A program made the position numbers and the translations under genes. Positions 13,207 to 16,138 of a stretch of 16,138 bases of DNA are shown here, piece after piece. Each line of letters begins with the position of its first letter. The first letter of the stretch is position 1. The stretch spans positions 1 through 16,138 of the forward strand of contig CALFPM010000142.1 of NCBI GenBank assembly GCA_937919155.1, written 5' to 3'. Under the pieces are notes generated by a model. It saw only the letters and a program-made list of their open reading frames with translations, did no database searches and was not told where the DNA came from. The stretch comes from an uncultured Clostridia bacterium (GTDB lineage: Bacteria > Bacillota > Clostridia > Oscillospirales > Acutalibacteraceae).

Positions 13207-15173
13207 AAAACGGACAGTTGCGTTCGGAATCTGACCGTACATCTGCAATAATCCTCCTGATTGTTCTCACAATTGTTGCCGTTGGCTGTATTCTTGGTAT
13301 GAACTACCTTTTTGAATACAATTTCTATGAAAAAAACGATAACGGCAACACCGCAAGAAGTGTTGCGGTTCAGATTTATTCGCTGAACGACTCGGAACAG
13401 GCAATTGACTATTTCAACTGCGTTCACGAGGGCAAGGACACTTACCGTCTGAATTATTACAAAGAAAAGTTTTCGGTAAAAAACTCAAACTTTGTTTTTA
13501 TCATCACTGATATTGCAAGCGGTAAGGTGCTGCTGGACAGCACGGCAAACGACAGAATTACTTTTGAAGAACTGCAACAAAGCACGGATTACGGAGGCAG
13601 TACTGACTATATTACCACCGATGAAAACGGAAAAGTTATTCCCGTGCGACTTACTTATGCCATTGTTGCGGAGGGTGAACAGCAGGCAACGGACAAATAT
13701 TCACACGCTTTCAGCTGGATAACCGCCGCCAACTCCCTCAAATATGTTCTGTTTGCGGTGCTTTTCCTCTGCATACTGACTATTGTTATTTTCCTTTGTC
13801 TGCTCACAATCAACGCAGGCGAAACGGACAAAAACACAGGTGAAATTGTGCCGGGTCTGATTGACAAACTTCCCCTGGATTTCTGCACGGTTGTGCTGGG
13901 TCTTCTGTTCGTTGTGGCATGGGTAATCATAAGCCTGACCACGGCGGCGGACGTTGAAATGGTTCTGAACAACGTGGTCGTTATGTTCACCTGCGTTGCC
14001 GCAATTCTTGTTATTCAGACTTATCTCACAACTCTTTCGGTAAGAGTCAAGATGGGTAAATTATATAAAAACACCATCATTTATATGATTTACCGCCGCT
14101 TCAAGCGCAAGACTCCGAGAAACGTAAGGCGCAAGGTTCACGAGATTTCTCCTTTCAGAAAACTGATTGCAGGTATTATTGTATTTTTCCTCAGTGAGGC
14201 TGCAATTCTTATTTCGCTCACCTATTTCGGTGTGCTGGACAAAACCTCAGACCCACGCCCTGTGATGCTTATTTTCATCATCATCTGGGGAATTACAAGG
14301 CTCATTGTAATTCCCGTTTTCGCAATGATTGCAATTAATCTTTACTATGTTAAGGAAGAGGGTCAGAGACTTGCAGAGGGTGTTCTGGGTGACGAAATCA
14401 CGAAAAAGCTGACTATTTCAAGCATCCGCGCCCACGGCAAAAACCTTGACCAGATAAAAAAAGAAATTCACAAAGCCGTTGAGCAGGAACTCAAGAGTGA
14501 AAGACTGCGTAACGAGCTGATCACCAATGTTTCTCATGACATCAAGACTCCCCTCACGACAATCAAGAGCTACATTGATTTTCTTCAGCGTGACGACCTG
14601 ACCGATGAGCAGAGGAAAGAATACCTTGCCGTTGTTTCAAAACACACGGAAAGACTTTCTGTTCTTGCGAATAATCTTGTTGAGGTTTCGCAGATTACAT
14701 CGGGTAATATTGAGGTCAAAAGCGAGAAAACAAGCCTGAATATTGTTATTGAGCAGACCCTTGACGGCTTTGCTCTCAAACTTGACGAAAGCGAAATTCT
14801 TCCGAGAGTAATTTTGCCTGAAGACGATGTTTATATTATGGGTGACGGCGAATGGCTCTGGCGGATTTTCTCCAATCTTTTCAACAATGCGTGCAAATAC
14901 GGCGCACCCGACACAGACCTTGAAATCATCCTTGATTCAGACGGCAAGAAAGCAACAGTCACCGTTTCCAATATTTCAAAAAAGCCCCTTAAAATTGAGG
15001 GTGATGAACTGCTGGAACGCTTTGTCAGGGGCGACAGTTCAAGGCACACTGAGGGCAACGGTCTTGGACTTTCAATTGCAAAGAGTCTTGCCGAACTTCA
15101 GGGCGGCACTCTTGAAATTTCCGCAAAGGAAGAAAAATTCACCGTAATTCTCTCATTTGATGAAGTAAAATAA
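13203..15173 (+). CDS. Multi-pass sensor histidine kinase
   Basis: This is the membrane kinase partner of the preceding regulator. AAGGAG at 13188-13193 lies 9 nt before the TTG start, which overlaps the regulator's stop; the next methionine (33) would destroy the first membrane helix. The 656 residues contain a first helix (about 14-35), an extracytoplasmic region (38-175) of unknown fold, then five further helices near 179-203, 226-248, 254-275, 319-343 and 353-381. A linker/coiled coil (384-435) leads to the dimerisation domain with phospho-acceptor His445 (NVSHDIKTPLTTIKSY). The ATPase domain has the N box NLFNNACKYG (558-567), ERFVRGDSSR (605-614) and GNGLGLS (618-624). The DxGxG G1 box is replaced by VSNISKKPLKI, as in one Firmicutes kinase subfamily. 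The ligand is unknown. Confidence 0.93.
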   Translation: MKNGQLRSESDRTSAIILLIVLTIVAVGCILGMNYLFEYNFYEKNDNGNTARSVAVQIYSLNDSEQAIDYFNCVHEGKDTYRLNYYKEKFSVKNSNFVFIITDIASGKVLLDSTANDRITFEELQQSTDYGGSTDYITTDENGKVIPVRLTYAIVAEGEQQATDKYSHAFSWITAANSLKYVLFAVLFLCILTIVIFLCLLTINAGETDKNTGEIVPGLIDKLPLDFCTVVLGLLFVVAWVIISLTTAADVEMVLNNVVVMFTCVAAILVIQTYLTTLSVRVKMGKLYKNTIIYMIYRRFKRKTPRNVRRKVHEISPFRKLIAGIIVFFLSEAAILISLTYFGVLDKTSDPRPVMLIFIIIWGITRLIVIPVFAMIAINLYYVKEEGQRLAEGVLGDEITKKLTISSIRAHGKNLDQIKKEIHKAVEQELKSERLRNELITNVSHDIKTPLTTIKSYIDFLQRDDLTDEQRKEYLAVVSKHTERLSVLANNLVEVSQITSGNIEVKSEKTSLNIVIEQTLDGFALKLDESEILPRVILPEDDVYIMGDGEWLWRIFSNLFNNACKYGAPDTDLEIILDSDGKKATVTVSNISKKPLKIEGDELLERFVRGDSSRHTEGNGLGLSIAKSLAELQGGTLEISAKEEKFTVILSFDEVK

Positions 15174-15184
15174 GGAAAGAAAAA

Positions 15185-16075
15185 ATGAAAAAAAGAATTG
15201 TATCTGCCGCTCTTGCGGTGCTGATGTTTTCTGCTGTGACCGCTTGTGCAGAAGTGAAAAAGCCGGAAATTCAGCCCTCAACAACGGCATCCTCCGTGCA
15301 GGCAACTACTTCTGCACAGCCGACAACAACCGAGGCAACAACCTTTGTCACAACCACCGTTACGGAAAAAATAACGGAAATAATCACAACGACAAAAGCC
15401 GTTACCACAACAAAACCCGCCACAACCGTTCCCGTCACAACAACTATGCCTCTCTTTGACGAAAGCAAACCTCTCGATTATTACAAAAAGATTGAAAAAG
15501 CTTTCAAAGAAGATATGAAATACGGAGTTTTCCGCAGGAGAAGCGTAACCAGCTATATTGACACATTGGCTGACGGCACAGAGAAGATTGTCAAAGAGGA
15601 AATCCACGAATATTACAACCGCATTTATTACAGCGCTGATTTTGATGACCTTTTGCCTGCCGCAAAGAAAAATATGGTAGATTTTTCCGATTCAATTGAT
15701 GCCGTTCTTTACATTATCAACGGCTACCGCAAGGAAAACGGAATATCTACCCTCAAACTCAGTGATGAACTGACGGAAATTGCCTGTGCAAGAGCAGAGG
15801 AAATTGCCTGGTCGGGTAACCATTCCCACCGCCGACCAAACGGCAGAACCTGCTTCACCATACTCAAAGACGCAGGATTTACCGAGGGTTATGCAGGCGA
15901 AAACATCGGTTGGGGTTACGGAACTGCAGAGGATGTCTGCGAAGCGTGGAAAAACTCCGAAACCCATCTGAAAAATATTCTTGACCCGAATTTCAGCAAA
16001 ATCGGCATCGGCGTTGCCCCTGACCCCGACCCTGACGGCAAGCTATGCTGGACACAGTTATTTTTGGGTGAATAA
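15185..16075 (+). CDS. CAP/SCP-domain lipoprotein with threonine-rich linker
   Basis: This is a secreted, probably lipid-anchored protein of unknown function. AAGGA lies 8 nt before the ATG, 11 bp after the kinase stop. Residues 1-20 are a signal peptide ending in a lipobox (VTAC), with Cys21 as the predicted lipidated residue. Residues 31-89 form a low-complexity Thr/Ala/Val linker, likely crossing the cell wall. Residues 90-165 are mixed charged sequence. Residues about 171-294 are a CAP (SCP/PR-1) domain: SHRRPNGRTCF, YAGENIGWGYGTAEDVCEAWKNS, H261LKNILDPNFSKIGIGV and WTQLF. His215, Glu239 and His261 match cavity residues of the family. Position suggests it is controlled by, or senses for, the adjacent two-component system; that is inference. 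Confidence 0.9.
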   Translation: MKKRIVSAALAVLMFSAVTACAEVKKPEIQPSTTASSVQATTSAQPTTTEATTFVTTTVTEKITEIITTTKAVTTTKPATTVPVTTTMPLFDESKPLDYYKKIEKAFKEDMKYGVFRRRSVTSYIDTLADGTEKIVKEEIHEYYNRIYYSADFDDLLPAAKKNMVDFSDSIDAVLYIINGYRKENGISTLKLSDELTEIACARAEEIAWSGNHSHRRPNGRTCFTILKDAGFTEGYAGENIGWGYGTAEDVCEAWKNSETHLKNILDPNFSKIGIGVAPDPDPDGKLCWTQLFLGE

Positions 16076-16113
16076 AGTTAGAATAAAATGACTTGAACTA
16101 AATACGCCGTAAA

Positions 16114-16129
16114 GGTCGGATTTCCGACC
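16114..16129. other. Hairpin in the right-edge intergenic sequence
   Basis: GGTCGG (16114-16119) pairs with CCGACC (16124-16129) around the loop ATTT. No T-run follows, and the window ends 9 bp later. It could be the start of a longer intergenic repeat or a weak terminator for the preceding operon. Nothing else is seen in 16076-16138. Confidence 0.4.
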
Positions 16130-16138
16130 CATCGAAGC

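Noticed and set aside
15278..15607. Cysteine-rich - strand ORF of 109 codons that looks like a metal-binding peptide
   Set aside because: It is the antisense reading of the threonine-rich linker codons of the CAP lipoprotein; the cysteine and glycine richness is an artefact of ACA/ACC repeats.

Overview
The window is a chromosomal core region of a low-to-mid GC Gram-positive bacterium, most likely a clostridium of the Ruminococcaceae/Oscillospiraceae type. The reasons are: the mnmE-mnmG-rsmG-noc-parA-parB order typical of Firmicutes, a Noc/ParB paralogue pair, consensus parS sites, strong AAGGAG ribosome binding sites mixed with TTG starts, an mreBCD-PBP-minD cluster like that of clostridia, and a lipoprotein with a threonine-rich linker. 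The genus assignment is inference. All protein genes lie on the + strand; only one tRNA is on the - strand. No mobile element, CRISPR array or obvious foreign island is visible.

Layout. Bases 1-4113 hold a cell-elongation cluster: the 3' part of mreB, then mreC, mreD and a class B penicillin-binding protein. A 275-bp repeat-rich gap (4114-4388) leads into a MinD-family ATPase that stops before the usual membrane-targeting helix. Bases 5122-9303 encode mnmE, mnmG (tRNA wobble-uridine modification) and rsmG (16S rRNA methylation). Two perfect, convergent DnaA boxes lie just upstream of mnmG, and a perfect parS is embedded in its 3' part. Bases 9353-12093 hold the segregation module: noc with its own promoter and a striking inverted repeat over its ribosome binding site, then terminator, second parS, parA promoter, parA and parB.

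Bases 12094-12465 carry a bidirectional terminator, a tRNA-Gly(GCC) on the - strand with a consensus promoter and terminator, and the promoter of a two-component system. The OmpR-type regulator and a six-TM histidine kinase (12466-15173) are followed at once by a CAP/SCP-domain lipoprotein (15185-16075).

Together the genes cover side-wall growth (MreBCD/PBP2), division-site and chromosome positioning (MinD-like, Noc, ParABS), translation quality (MnmE/MnmG/RsmG, tRNA-Gly) and an envelope-type sensory operon. The parS sites, DnaA boxes and gene set suggest proximity to the replication origin, although dnaA, rnpA, yidC and jag are not here; the elongation cluster occupies the place upstream of mnmE where yidC-jag often sits. 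I see no wholly novel system. The best leads are the dual-role element in front of noc, the loss of membrane anchors from both MinD and Noc, and the heptamer and 47-bp hairpin repeats in the intergenic gaps.
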